This document shows, one piece after another, positions 36,178 to 44,908 of a DNA stretch of 64,000 nucleotides. Below the pieces are notes generated by a model. It ran no database searches and was not told the origin of the DNA. It was given only the letters and a program-made list of their open reading frames with translations. Within the stretch, counting starts at the first letter, position 1. Each line of letters opens with the position of its first letter. The DNA is from an uncultured Desulfobacteraceae bacterium (GTDB lineage Bacteria; Desulfobacterota; Desulfobacteria; Desulfobacterales; UBA2174). The position numbers were made by a program, and so were the translations under genes. Location: assembly GCA_937982505.1 (NCBI GenBank), contig CALJLV010000085.1, forward strand, positions 1 to 64,000. The letters are read 5' to 3'.

Positions 36178-38652
36178 TTAGAAATCGCTGTGCTCGGTTC
36201 GCTCGATGATATCATGCTGCAGGTCGGGCGACAGATCGCAAAAGTAGGCACTGTAGCCGGCGATGCGCACCAGAAGGTTGCGGTAGTTGGACGGATCTCT
36301 TTGTGCCGCCTCCAAGGTTCGACGATTGACGATGTTAAACTGCAGATGCCACAATTTGAGGTCGCAAAAGGTACGAATCAGATTCACCAGCTTCTTGGTG
36401 CCTTCGTCGCCCGCGACGCATTTTGGGGACAGCTTGATGTTTAGCAGGCGCGAGGCACGGTTGACCATGCCGTAGTTCTTACTGTGATAGTTGGACAGCA
36501 GGACGGCGGTGGGCCCATTCTTGTCCGCTCCGTGAGAGGCGGAGGTCCCATCGGCTAGGGCGGTCCAGGCTTTTCGACCGTTTGGCGTCGCCGAGACGAC
36601 CTTGCCGAAGGGTACATGGGACGTGACCGGCACATAGCGCAAATCTACATGAACACCGCGTTCCTTGGAGTTTTTCTGCGCCGCCACCTGGCTGATGGCG
36701 TCGATGTCCTTGCCGATGGCGTCGACATAGGAATCGTCGTTGCCGTAACAAGGGGCGTTTCGCAGCATTTCACGGATCGGTTCGAACCCGGCGAAATCCG
36801 CCTTCATCGCCTCGACGACTTGCCGCATGGTCAGACGTTTATCTTCGAAAACAAGCTTCTTGATGGCTGCCAGAGAATCGACCACGGTCGCGTAGCCCAA
36901 GAATTCAAAGTAAGAATAATCGATGCCGCCTTCGATCTTCTTGGATTGAAGATCCTTGCAGGCATCCATGCAAAGGTTGTGCAGAACAGATGAAAAAGGT
37001 GTGGCAAAGTGCAGGGGACGAAGGCAGTCCACAATGTGCTGCTGCTGGAAGGCTTTTTCTAGCAGATTCATGTGTTGCGCTTTGTAGGCCCCATAAAATT
37101 CTCCCCAGTCGTTGAACTGCTCTGGATCACCGGTTTCCAGTCCGACAAGCTCATCTCCGTAACGCCGCATCCGGCCATTGTACATGAGCATTTCCAGCGC
37201 AGCGGCAAAATTGATGTACACACAGCCGGAAGTGTAGGTGTCTCGGTTGGGCATCCGCGCTTCGGTGCAGCCGGAAACGGCGTAGTCGAGGGCCTCGTGC
37301 ATGGGGGCGCCCTTGATGGCGTAGAGCGGCACGATCTCCTCGTCGTTGATCAGTTTCGGGAAGCCGGACCCGTCTTTGATCGTCAGGGCGATTTCGTGCA
37401 GGAAGCGCTTTGGGGTTCGTGAGTGAATGCGGGCGGCAAGGTCAGGGTAGTTAAGGGGAAACTCCCTTTTGGATTCCAGAAAAAGGTAGGACAATTCATT
37501 GGTTGCATCTTCACCTTGCGGGGTCTGGCCGCCGATGGTGACAGCCTCCCAATGGGCGTAAGCCTCACTGAACTCGTTTCCAGTGGGGTTGATGTACAGG
37601 TCGATGAATTGGGACATGTCGACCCACATGCATTCCAGCAACTCCATGGCATCCCTGCGCGTCAGAATACCTTCTGCCAGATCCTTGGCGTAATAAGGGT
37701 AGAGATACTGGTCCATGCGGCCGTTGGAGATCACCGCGGCGGCTTTCTGTTCCAGTCTCGAAAACATCTGGACAAACCATTGGCTCTGCACCGCTTCTCG
37801 GAAATTGCGCGCTGGATGGGCCGGCACATGATCACAGATCTGGGCCATTCGCAGCAGTTCCTGCTTCCGGTGCGGGTCTTTCTCTGCCGTGGCGGTTTCG
37901 CGGGCGAGATCCGCATGGCGCTTGGCCCAAATCATCACCGCGTCGCAGACAATGATCATGGCATCGAGGAAAGGTTTCTTTTCCCACAAATCAAGCGAGT
38001 TGGTCAGGTCCAGCGCGGCAAGGCGTTTTTTGGCATCGTTTTGAAGATCTATGAAACCTCTCTTGAGGACTTTTTCGTAGTCGGGAACCCACTGCAGGGC
38101 AGAGCGGTACGAAGCGGTTTCACTGACCACGAATTTGGAGCGCAGACCGAGTTCGTCATCGTAGGTGACCCCACGGATTTCCTTGGGCATGACGGCATTG
38201 AGATGCTCGTGAAAGGTCTTTCCTTTCCAGTACGGAGCGATTTCTTCCAGGATGATGTTCATGTCGCCCTGCGATACGGTAAAAGGGCATTTTTCCCGTT
38301 TGGGCAGTTGGCTGATGACCTCTTCATAAAAATCGCCGTCGATTTCCGGATAGAGGATTCCATAGCGGCCAGGTTTTCCCGCACGACCGGCTAGAAGCTG
38401 TCCCGGGGTAATGTAAACCGTGATTTTTTCCGCGACATGTTTGAGCGCCTTTGCCCAGCGCAAGGTCAACAGTTCCCCCTCGGTCTGCGCCATGGATTGC
38501 GTGAAATAGCGGGCACGCTCCACGTCGATACTGGGTGTCTGAAATTGAACACGATCCAGGATCTCGTAGATCCGTTTCCGACCTTGTCGGTTCACATTTT
38601 TCTTTTCAACACGTTCTTCCTGGGGAGACAGGCAGCAGGTCGCTAAAAGCAT
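36178..38652 (-). CDS. islA: Glycyl radical enzyme, probable isethionate sulfite-lyase (IslA-like)
   Basis: The 824-aa enzyme starts at ATG 38652 behind AGGAGG. The thiyl Cys462 and Glu464 lie in [11 protein letters not shown], the C-x-E pair of eliminating glycyl radical enzymes. The radical Gly799 is in RIAGYSAYF. IslA active-site residues as I recall them (R189, Q193, C468, E470, R678, G805) all map here with a constant shift of six: R183, Q187, C462, E464, R672, G799. Length is also about six residues shorter than IslA. IslA cleaves isethionate to acetaldehyde and sulfite, which a sulfate reducer can respire. Related C-S or C-O lyases such as HpsG remain possible. Confidence 0.7.
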   Translation of the reverse strand: MLLATCCLSPQEERVEKKNVNRQGRKRIYEILDRVQFQTPSIDVERARYFTQSMAQTEGELLTLRWAKALKHVAEKITVYITPGQLLAGRAGKPGRYGILYPEIDGDFYEEVISQLPKREKCPFTVSQGDMNIILEEIAPYWKGKTFHEHLNAVMPKEIRGVTYDDELGLRSKFVVSETASYRSALQWVPDYEKVLKRGFIDLQNDAKKRLAALDLTNSLDLWEKKPFLDAMIIVCDAVMIWAKRHADLARETATAEKDPHRKQELLRMAQICDHVPAHPARNFREAVQSQWFVQMFSRLEQKAAAVISNGRMDQYLYPYYAKDLAEGILTRRDAMELLECMWVDMSQFIDLYINPTGNEFSEAYAHWEAVTIGGQTPQGEDATNELSYLFLESKREFPLNYPDLAARIHSRTPKRFLHEIALTIKDGSGFPKLINDEEIVPLYAIKGAPMHEALDYAVSGCTEARMPNRDTYTSGCVYINFAAALEMLMYNGRMRRYGDELVGLETGDPEQFNDWGEFYGAYKAQHMNLLEKAFQQQHIVDCLRPLHFATPFSSVLHNLCMDACKDLQSKKIEGGIDYSYFEFLGYATVVDSLAAIKKLVFEDKRLTMRQVVEAMKADFAGFEPIREMLRNAPCYGNDDSYVDAIGKDIDAISQVAAQKNSKERGVHVDLRYVPVTSHVPFGKVVSATPNGRKAWTALADGTSASHGADKNGPTAVLLSNYHSKNYGMVNRASRLLNIKLSPKCVAGDEGTKKLVNLIRTFCDLKLWHLQFNIVNRRTLEAAQRDPSNYRNLLVRIAGYSAYFCDLSPDLQHDIIERTEHSDF

Positions 38653-38745
38653 GGCATTTCCTCCTGTTGTGGCGAGACATGGTCGGGATTTTGCCTCTCA
38701 TAGGGCATCGGTGACATTCGGCCTTCATCTTCTCACCCTTTTGTC

Positions 38746-38761
38746 AGCATTATTTGTGCCA
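38746..38761 (-). promoter_or_regulatory. Sigma-54 promoter of the GRE-activase operon
   Basis: Read on the minus strand, TGGCACAAATAATGCT has the -24 element TGGCAC intact and GC of the -12 element exactly 12 bases after GG. The predicted start is near 38735, leaving an 80-base leader to the GRE start. The facing activator gene at 33570 supports sigma-54 use. Confidence 0.8.
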
Positions 38762-38850
38762 TACGCCAGCATAACAGATAACATTCTGCATTAACGGGGT
38801 AAAATTATCCGCCGGGCGTCTTTGCGGATCCGCGCAAACAACTATCGGAT

Positions 38851-38866
38851 TGTGCATTTCTGCACA
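38851..38866. promoter_or_regulatory. Enhancer-like palindrome 1
   Basis: TGTGCATTTCTGCACA is an almost perfect palindrome of the GTGC-N6-GCAC type. It lies about 90 bases upstream of the GRE promoter and about 180 bases upstream of the EamA-side promoter, suitable for a bound activator to reach either. Confidence 0.6.
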
Positions 38867-38910
38867 GCGAAGACAGTTAACCTGCCGTATTATTAATAGG
38901 AAATGACTGT

Positions 38911-38926
38911 TGTGCAATTTTGCGCG
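38911..38926. promoter_or_regulatory. Enhancer-like palindrome 2
   Basis: TGTGCAATTTTGCGCG matches the first site (GTGC-N6-GCGC). The two centres are 60 bases apart, close to six helical turns, so the activator could bind both on the same face of the DNA. Confidence 0.6.
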
Positions 38927-39041
38927 AATTTAAAAGCTGGGGAATCCGTGCACTGGTCCATGCAGGTTCGACACAGATGTCGCCGCCGCCTTTCCGCCGA
39001 AGATTGACTCGCTCGGACAGTTCTCTGTCGATTCAATTTTC

Positions 39042-39057
39042 TGGCAAATTTATTGCA
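39042..39057 (+). promoter_or_regulatory. Sigma-54 promoter toward the EamA exporter gene
   Basis: TGGCAAATTTATTGCA has TGGCA and TTGCA in the correct 12-base register, a near-consensus -24/-12 promoter. The predicted start is near 39069, about 350 bases before the EamA start, with the amidohydrolase remnant in between. Confidence 0.75.
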
Positions 39058-39184
39058 TGAACAGATCCGGACAGATGGCAAGTTACCGGGAAACGGCCAT
39101 TTGTTTCCTTCACCTTCAGAAGACCGAGGCGGTGTTCGACCGCCTTGGCATTCCACCTTTTTCGCTCAAGAACGGTGACCACAG

Positions 39185-39426
39185 ATGCACATCATTGACT
39201 TCGGCATTCGCCCTAACCCCCTAACGCGGTTGATGGATCGATCGATAGCCCGTTTTTTAGAGACATGTGTCACTTCATGAAGTATCCGGAGCGTACATGC
39301 TCCACCACGCTCGAGGAGGTGATGCAGCTCATGGACGTACACCGTATCATTGAAGTCATCACGGGACGGGACACCGTAAGCACTTATGGGTGCCCGGGCT
39401 CAAACATGGCGATGGTGGCCATATGA
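39185..39426 (+). pseudogene. Frameshifted, truncated amidohydrolase N-terminus
   Basis: From ATG 39185 one frame gives MHIIDFGIRPNPLTRLMDR, then SIARFLETC, like the start of amidohydrolase-2 (PF04909) proteins. It then meets a stop. The frame shifted by two bases continues plausibly (HFMKYPERTCSTTLEEVMQL, then MDVHRIIEVITGRDTVSTYG) before stopping at 39424, inside the EamA start codon. The joined product would be only about 80 residues of a family near 280. A shorter intact reading is a 53-codon ORF from ATG 39265. The family assignment is from the opening pattern only. Confidence 0.45.
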
Positions 39427-40322
39427 CCCTCAAGACAACTTCTCTGACGCTCCCTTCCTGGGCAGCCCATGCACTATTGGCCATTGCCCCGTTGTGCTGG
39501 GCTGCCAATGTCGTGCTGGCAAAGGGGGTGGTCGACCTTTTGCCACCGATCGCATTTGCCTTCTGGCGCTGGATCCTTGCCTTTTTTTTGCTGGTCCCTT
39601 TTGCCTGGGGGCATGCCCGTCGCGATTGGCCAGTGGCGCTGGCCGGGTGGAAGTCGATATCGGTGCTGGCAATGACGGGGATCGCTGGATTTCCCAGCAT
39701 GCTCTACGCCGCTGTACATACCACTACGGCCATCAACGGATCCTTGATCCAGACGACCATGCCCGGCTTTATTATTTTCCTGTCCATGGCTGTTTTTGGC
39801 GAAAAGGTATCCTCCCGGCAGTTGGTTGGTGCCGCCACATGCGTCCTGGGGGCGGCTACGGTCGTACTCAAAGGCGATTTGGCGGCCCTTGGCATCCATG
39901 ATTTTGCTAGAGGGGATCTTCTCATGACCCTTGCGGTCATCCTTTATGCCATCTATTCGCTCCTGCTTGGCCATCGTCCCAGGGTTCACCCGCTCAGCCT
40001 GATGGTCTATACCTTTGCCCTCGGCGCCCTGGGCCTTTTTCCTTTCTACCTTTGGGAGATGTCCGTGTTGGGCGGTTTTACCGTGACTCGAGAGGTCGTG
40101 CTGAGCATTGTCTTCGTGGCGCTGTTTCCCTCCATCGTCGCTTATTTTTGCTGGAACCGGGGGATCGATGCGGTGGGCCCCCGCCGCGGCGGGCTGTATA
40201 TCTGTCTCATTCCCGTTTTTGCTTCCATTCTGGCGATTTCACTGCTGGGAGAAACCCTGAAAGCCTTTCACCTTGCCGGCATGTTCATGATTGTTGTCGG
40301 CATGATCATTTTCAGCCGCTGA
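39423..40322 (+). CDS. EamA/DMT-family transporter
   Basis: The 299-aa protein has ten predicted transmembrane helices and two EamA repeats (APLCWAANVVLAKGVVDLLP near the start and SIVFVALFPSIVAYFCWNRG in the second repeat). ATG 39423 is used rather than 39390, because it overlaps the preceding small frame by ATGA and lies just before the first helix. Such carriers export amino acids or other small metabolites. In this island it could export a product or by-product of sulfonate breakdown, which is inference. It is placed under a sigma-54 promoter. Confidence 0.85.
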   Translation: MTLKTTSLTLPSWAAHALLAIAPLCWAANVVLAKGVVDLLPPIAFAFWRWILAFFLLVPFAWGHARRDWPVALAGWKSISVLAMTGIAGFPSMLYAAVHTTTAINGSLIQTTMPGFIIFLSMAVFGEKVSSRQLVGAATCVLGAATVVLKGDLAALGIHDFARGDLLMTLAVILYAIYSLLLGHRPRVHPLSLMVYTFALGALGLFPFYLWEMSVLGGFTVTREVVLSIVFVALFPSIVAYFCWNRGIDAVGPRRGGLYICLIPVFASILAISLLGETLKAFHLAGMFMIVVGMIIFSR

Positions 40323-40394
40323 GAAAATCGAAAGCTCATGGCGCTTGACACCAGAAGATACTCTCCTGCGTGAGCGTTCACGGGGCAAGCGCTC

Positions 40395-40560
40395 GCTGAC
40401 CAGGATTGCTTTCCAGTCGTCGATCAGAGTGTGGAAGGCCTCTTTGGACCGGTGCGGGTCAATACGGTATAAAACCGCGCGATCGTTGACCATGGCCCAG
40501 AGCCAGTGCAGGCCGTGTTCAATGCACTTCGAATTTTTGGACCGTTTTGGGACAAGCAGC
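40395..40560 (-). mobile_element. Remnant of an IS66-family transposase (TnpC)
   Basis: The minus-strand frame gives IEHGLHWLWAMVNDRAVLY, then RIDPHRSKEAFHTLIDDWKA, then ILVS. This aligns with the central IS66 TnpC segment (W-x-W/Y ... V-x-Y-x-x-D-P-x-R-S ... L-x-x-F-x-G-x-L-x-x-D-G-Y). It diverges right after ILVS, where the catalytic DGY should be, so only about 55 codons remain. No inverted repeats or accessory genes are left. It sits between the island and tRNA-Leu. Confidence 0.65.
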
Positions 40561-40571
40561 CAGATGGCAAG

Positions 40572-40602
40572 AAAAAAGGGTTACGGTGTGTCACCGTAAC
40601 CC
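40572..40602 (-). terminator. Intrinsic terminator of tRNA-Leu
   Basis: GGGTTACGGTG (40578-40588) and CACCGTAACCC (40592-40602) form a perfect 11-bp stem with a 3-base loop. On the minus strand it is followed by TTTTTTC. It lies 12 bases beyond the tRNA 3' end. Confidence 0.9.
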
Positions 40603-40614
40603 TTTAATTTTACT

Positions 40615-40701
40615 TGGTGCCGGAGGTGAGAATCGAACTCACACGCTGTTGCCAGCGCGGGATTTTGAGTCCCGTGCGTCTACCAGTTCCGCCACTCCGG
40701 C
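40615..40701 (-). tRNA. tRNA-Leu (anticodon CAA)
   Basis: The 87-base minus-strand sequence starts GCCGGAGTGGCGGAACTGG and ends CTCACCTCCGGCACCA, with a complete acceptor stem and encoded CCA. The anticodon loop is ACTCAAAAT within the CGGGA/TCCCG stem, giving anticodon CAA. A long variable arm (GCTGGCAACAGC) is typical of leucine tRNAs. Confidence 0.97.
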
Positions 40702-40716
40702 CTGACCGGTGGCGCC

Positions 40717-40746
40717 CTTATAGCCGAAAGGCGCCGGGCTTGTCAA
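40717..40746 (-). promoter_or_regulatory. Sigma-70 promoter of tRNA-Leu
   Basis: On the minus strand TTGACA (40746-40741), 18 bases and TATAAG (40722-40717) precede the tRNA by 15 bases. It is squeezed into the gap after the sua5 stop at 40748. Confidence 0.75.
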
Positions 40747-40747
40747 T

Positions 40748-41389
40748 TCAGAAGACCTTGCCGTAAAGGCTTTTGAGTCCATGGGCCGATACCATTCCCT
40801 CGCGCAGGATCACCGGCACGGGGCCGGTTACGTCCACCACCGTGGATCCGGGTCCGCCTTCCAACTGGCCGGCGTCCAGGACCAGATCCACCCGATCGAG
40901 AACCACCCGCGGCAGGTCCTGCACCCGAAAACAGCCGTCGGCCCCGGACAGGTTGGCGCTGGTGGCGGTGAGCGGCCGTCCCAGACCCGCCACCAGGGCG
41001 GCACCCACCGGGTTGGCCGGCAGGCGCACGCCGATCTTCCCAAGTCCTGCGGTCAGCACCGACGGCAGCGCATCGTTGGCCTCGAAGACCAGGGTCACCC
41101 ATCCGGGCCAGAAGCGTTTCATGATTCGTTCGCCGTGGGGCGGCACCCGCTGCACGATGCGCCGCAGGCAGACCGCATCCTGGCAAAGCACCGAGATGGG
41201 CCGATTCAAGGATCGGCCCTTGACGGCAAAGACCTTTTCGATGGCCGCCGGATTGGTGGCGTCGGCCCCCAGGCCATAGAGGCAGCGGGTAGGGTAGATG
41301 ACCAGCCCTCCGTCCCGCAGGATCCCCAGCGCCTTTTCAATGGGCGCCCGGTCCAGAATGAATGGATCGACCTTGATGATTTCAGTCAT
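40748..41389 (-). CDS. tsaC: L-threonylcarbamoyladenylate synthase (Sua5/YrdC)
   Basis: The 213-aa protein makes threonylcarbamoyl-AMP for t6A modification of tRNA position 37. Signatures are GGLVIYPTRCLYGLGADATN, the substrate-binding KGRSLNRPISVL, and TSANLSGADGC. It is about the length of the single-domain YrdC/TsaC form rather than the longer Sua5. The start is ATG 41389; the upstream in-frame extension belongs to the purDE coding region. It lies 22 bases after purDE in the same direction. Confidence 0.9.
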   Translation of the reverse strand: MTEIIKVDPFILDRAPIEKALGILRDGGLVIYPTRCLYGLGADATNPAAIEKVFAVKGRSLNRPISVLCQDAVCLRRIVQRVPPHGERIMKRFWPGWVTLVFEANDALPSVLTAGLGKIGVRLPANPVGAALVAGLGRPLTATSANLSGADGCFRVQDLPRVVLDRVDLVLDAGQLEGGPGSTVVDVTGPVPVILREGMVSAHGLKSLYGKVF

Positions 41390-41411
41390 GCTGTTGCCTG
41401 CCACCCCTTCT

Positions 41412-43184
41412 TCAGCGATAGGCTTCCAGGGCGGCGGCCTTGCGCTCGACCCCCCTGGCCATTTCCAGTTTGTAGCGGGCCAGCTTTTGGGCCACGGCCG
41501 CGTCTGCCAGGGCGATGATCTGAGCCGCGAGGATTCCGGCGTTGGTGGCCCCACTTTTGCCCACCGCCATGGTGGCCACCGGGATTCCGGGGGGCATCTG
41601 TACCGTGGACAGCAGGGCATCCAGCCCCTGCAAAGCGGACGAATCGATGGGCACGCCGATGACCGGCAAACGGGTCTGGGCCGCCAGGGCCCCGGCCAGG
41701 TGGGCCGCGTGGCCGGCACCGGCGATGACCACCTGCAGGCCCCGGTCCGCGGCGGTAGCGGCCCATTGGGCGGCCCGGGCCGGCGTGCGGTGGGCCGAAG
41801 CGACGGTCATCTCGTAGGGGATGCCGAACTTCTTGAGCATGGCGGCGGCAGCCTCCATGACGGGCAGGTCCGAGTCACTGCCCATGACGATCCCCACCTT
41901 GGGGGGAGTCTGAAGGCGCACCAGGGCCTTGCGACCGATGTCGGTCCGGTAATGCGCATCTTTCCAGGTGATCCTGGCGACCGCCTGGTAGGCTTTCTTG
42001 ATGGCCGCTTCGATGTTTTCGCCCAGGGCCGTCACCCCCAGAACCCGGCCGCCGCTGGAGACGACGGCATCGTTTTTGGACTGGGTGCCGGCATGAAAGG
42101 CCACCACATCGCGCATGCGAGCCACTTTCTCCAGCCCCTGGATGGGGTGTCCGGTGGCGTATTTTCCCGGATAGCCGCCAGAGGCCATGACCACGCAGAC
42201 CGCGGGCCGCGGGTCGATGTCGAGGCTCACCTGGTCCAGGCGTTCATCGATGACGGCTTCCATGACCGGCACCAGATCGCCCTTGAGGCGCATGAGCAGC
42301 GGCTGGGCCTCGGGATCGCCGAAGCGGCCGTTGAATTCCAGGACCCGCGGGCGGTCGCCGTCGATCATCAGACCGGCGTAGAGCACCCCCTTGTAGGGCC
42401 GTCCCTCTGCAGCCATGGCGCGGACGGTGGGAATCATGATTTCGTTCATGATCCGCTGGTGCATCAGCGGGTCGACCACCGGGGCGGGGGAATAGGCGCC
42501 CATGCCGCCGGTGTTGGGGCCCTTGTCCTGATCGAAGACCGCCTTGTGATCCTGGCTGGAAGGCAGCGGTAAAATGGTTTTCCCGTCGGTAAAGGCCAGA
42601 AAGGAGGCCTCCTCGCCCGTGAGGCACTCCTCGATGACCACCCGTTGACCGGCCGGCCCGAATTCCTGCGCCACCATGATCCGTTCCAGAGCCGCCAGGG
42701 CCTCCTTGACGCTGGCGCAGACGATGACCCCCTTGCCGGCGGCCAGTCCATCGGCCTTGACCACGATGGGGGCCCCCTTGGCCTCCACGTAGGCCTGGGC
42801 TTTTTTGAGCCGGGTAAAGGTTTCGCCGGCGGCCGTGGGGATCCCGTACTTGGTCATCAGGTACTTGGCAAAGGATTTGCTCGACTCGATCTGCGCCGCC
42901 CGGCGGCTGGCTCCGAAAATCCGCAGCCCCTGGGCCTCGAAGGCGTCCACGATGCCCCTGGAAAGGGGATCCTCCGGGCCCACCACCGTCAAATCGATTC
43001 GTTCATTGCGGGCAAAGTCGAGCAGTTCCGGGATGCAATCGGCGCCGATGGGGACGCAGGTGGCCGCAGCGGCGATGCCCGCATTGCCCGGAGCGCAGAA
43101 AACCTGCTTTACCAGGGGACTCTGGCGGATCTTCCAGATCAGGGCGTGCTCCCTGCCGCCGCTGCCGATGACCAGGACTTTCAT
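41412..43184 (-). CDS. purDE: PurD-PurE fusion: GAR synthetase plus N5-CAIR mutase
   Basis: The 590-aa protein joins two purine-biosynthesis enzymes. Residues 1 to about 425 are phosphoribosylamine-glycine ligase ([17 protein letters not shown] start, [44 protein letters not shown]). From about residue 428 comes PurE ([46 protein letters not shown]). PurD and PurE act at non-consecutive steps of the pathway. The join is in frame with no stop, and both halves look complete. Confidence 0.92.
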   Translation of the reverse strand: MKVLVIGSGGREHALIWKIRQSPLVKQVFCAPGNAGIAAAATCVPIGADCIPELLDFARNERIDLTVVGPEDPLSRGIVDAFEAQGLRIFGASRRAAQIESSKSFAKYLMTKYGIPTAAGETFTRLKKAQAYVEAKGAPIVVKADGLAAGKGVIVCASVKEALAALERIMVAQEFGPAGQRVVIEECLTGEEASFLAFTDGKTILPLPSSQDHKAVFDQDKGPNTGGMGAYSPAPVVDPLMHQRIMNEIMIPTVRAMAAEGRPYKGVLYAGLMIDGDRPRVLEFNGRFGDPEAQPLLMRLKGDLVPVMEAVIDERLDQVSLDIDPRPAVCVVMASGGYPGKYATGHPIQGLEKVARMRDVVAFHAGTQSKNDAVVSSGGRVLGVTALGENIEAAIKKAYQAVARITWKDAHYRTDIGRKALVRLQTPPKVGIVMGSDSDLPVMEAAAAMLKKFGIPYEMTVASAHRTPARAAQWAATAADRGLQVVIAGAGHAAHLAGALAAQTRLPVIGVPIDSSALQGLDALLSTVQMPPGIPVATMAVGKSGATNAGILAAQIIALADAAVAQKLARYKLEMARGVERKAAALEAYR

Positions 43185-43244
43185 GTGGCCTCCATTTCAA
43201 TGGGGTTCGATGAATCCCCGCCGCCACAGGGGCTCCATCAGGGT

Positions 43245-44213
43245 CTAGCGCCGGCTGGCACCGGCATGCACCTTGCGCTGCCGGTGGCGCTCGATGCCCA
43301 GATCGATGAGCCGATCCAGCAGCCGGTCGAAGGACATCCCGGCCGCCGCGGCCGCCTGGGGAAAAAGGCTGGTGCGTGTCATGCCCGGGATGGTGTTGGT
43401 TTCCAGGACGTAGATCGCGTCTCCCCGCACGATCATGTCCGTGCGGCTGTACCCTTCGCAGCCCAGGGCCTGATGGGCCCGGATGGCAAGGCGCTGGGCC
43501 TCGGCGGTGAGGCGGGCGTCCAGACGCGCCGGGCAGATCTCCTCGGTTTCACCGACCCGGTATTTGGCTTCATAGTCGAAAAAGACATGGCCCGACGAAG
43601 GGATGATTTCCACCAGGGGCAGGGCCTCGAGGTGCTCGTTGCCCATCACCGCGCCGGTGATTTCGAGTCCCTGGATATAGGCTTCGACGAGAACGGTGGC
43701 ATCCTGGACAAAGGCCTTGTCAAGGGCCGGAATCAGATCCTGCGGATTCCGGGCGATGCTCATGCCGATGCTCGATCCGCAGCTCGAGGGCTTGACCACC
43801 AGGGGCAGGCCCAGGCGTTGAATCCAGGCGGACGGATCCAGCACGTCTCCTTCGCGCACCACCCGGTAGGCCGGAACCGGAATCCCTTCCTGCACGTAGC
43901 GGGTCTTGGCCAGGGCCTTGTTCATGGCCAGGGCGCTGCCCAGGACGCCCGACCCCTGATATGGAATGTCGAGCAGGTCCAGCAGGCCCTGGACCGTGCC
44001 GTCTTCTCCGAAGGGACCGTGCAGGACGATGAGGGCCACATCGATCTGGGACGCTTCGGCCACCAGGCGGCTCAATTCGATCGCCGGGTCGTAGCGGCGC
44101 ACCTCGTAGCGCCCTTTGTCCAGGGCGGCAAAGACCTGATCGCCGCTGTTGAGCGACACCTCGCGCTCCGAGGAATCGCCGCCGGACAGGAGTGCAACGG
44201 TCAGCTTTTTCAT
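43245..44213 (-). CDS. ddl: D-alanine-D-alanine ligase
   Basis: The 322-aa ATP-grasp enzyme makes the D-Ala-D-Ala dipeptide for peptidoglycan. Visible are LLSGGDSSEREVSLNSGDQV, LHGPFGEDGTVQGLLDLLDI, VKPSSCGSSIGMSIA, CEGYSRTDMIVRGDAIYVLE and NTIPGMTRTSLFPQAAAAAG. ATG 44213 is the homology-supported start; a longer frame runs to 44288. It lies upstream of purDE, 60 bases apart, same direction. Confidence 0.93.
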   Translation of the reverse strand: MKKLTVALLSGGDSSEREVSLNSGDQVFAALDKGRYEVRRYDPAIELSRLVAEASQIDVALIVLHGPFGEDGTVQGLLDLLDIPYQGSGVLGSALAMNKALAKTRYVQEGIPVPAYRVVREGDVLDPSAWIQRLGLPLVVKPSSCGSSIGMSIARNPQDLIPALDKAFVQDATVLVEAYIQGLEITGAVMGNEHLEALPLVEIIPSSGHVFFDYEAKYRVGETEEICPARLDARLTAEAQRLAIRAHQALGCEGYSRTDMIVRGDAIYVLETNTIPGMTRTSLFPQAAAAAGMSFDRLLDRLIDLGIERHRQRKVHAGASRR

Positions 44214-44392
44214 TTCAATCCGATTCTTCGTCAGACGGGTGGAAAGAAAGCCGCGGTCCGCGATGGGGAGGCCGGGGGCGAAAGCCATTTTTGTATGGCA
44301 TGTTTTCGGACAAATCTCAACTCGTTCCGCCAGGGCGGGGCTGGCGCGGATCGATCGGGGCCCCGGGCCGCCGTCCCGACAACAGGCGCGTA

Positions 44393-44875
44393 TCAGGACC
44401 CCAGCAGACGGCGCTTGGCCTGATGGTACTCCTCCAGGGTGATCAGGTCTTTTTCCAGAAGGCGAGCCAGTTCGCTCAGTTCGCGAATCCGCGCCGTATC
44501 GGGATCTTCGAGCTGGCGCGGGGGGGAGGAGGTGTCTTCGGGCAGGGCCAGGCGGGGGTCGGGGGCCCCCAGCTTGAACGAGGCGATCCCCCCCAGCAGG
44601 TTGATTTCCACCGAGCGGCCGCGAAAGGTGGGGCTATGGAGCATCTCGGCCAGGGTCTTGCCTTCGGTCTTCATGCGCCGCCAGAAGCGGTATCCCGAGT
44701 AGGCCAGGAGCGAGGCGCAGCCCAGGAAAATCCAGATCATATACTGGACGAAGCCTCGAAAAAAGAGGACCAGCACACCGATTCCGGCAATCAGCAGCAC
44801 ATGCAGCGCCAGAATCAGATAGGCCAGCAGGACGCTTTTGAACAGGCCGTCTTTGTCTTTGGAAGGATTCAGCAT
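44393..44875 (-). CDS. SHOCT-domain membrane protein
   Basis: The 160-aa protein has two N-terminal transmembrane helices (about residues 14-38 LLAYLILALHVLLIAGIGVL and 42-62 GFVQYMIWIFLGCASLLAYS). The C-terminal 35 residues (IRELSELARLLEKDLITLEE, then YHQAKRRLLG) match the SHOCT module, a short oligomerisation motif. The middle is polar and Pro-rich. Function is unknown. It lies between ddl and the DUF1992 gene on the same strand. Confidence 0.65.
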   Translation of the reverse strand: MLNPSKDKDGLFKSVLLAYLILALHVLLIAGIGVLVLFFRGFVQYMIWIFLGCASLLAYSGYRFWRRMKTEGKTLAEMLHSPTFRGRSVEINLLGGIASFKLGAPDPRLALPEDTSSPPRQLEDPDTARIRELSELARLLEKDLITLEEYHQAKRRLLGS

Positions 44876-44908
44876 TCGACAATACCGGAAAGGTCCGCCG
44901 CCGGAGCC

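Larger units (their letters stand above)
38653..39184. other. Regulatory region shared by the GRE operon and the EamA gene
   Basis: This divergent intergenic region holds a minus-strand sigma-54 promoter (38746-38761), two enhancer-like palindromes about 60 bases apart (38851-38866, 38911-38926) and a plus-strand sigma-54 promoter (39042-39057). No gene of its own is supported. A 39057 ATG frame begins inside the promoter and is not called. Confidence 0.75.

Noticed and set aside
40345..40599. 84-codon plus-strand ORF before tRNA-Leu
   Set aside because: It overlaps the minus-strand IS66 transposase remnant and the tRNA terminator, and its protein resembles nothing. It is a shadow.
30693..40615. 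Attachment-site duplication of the tRNA-Leu 3' end at the left island edge
   Set aside because: I searched 30.6-31.3 kb by eye for the tRNA end sequence and saw no matching repeat; no integrase gene is present.
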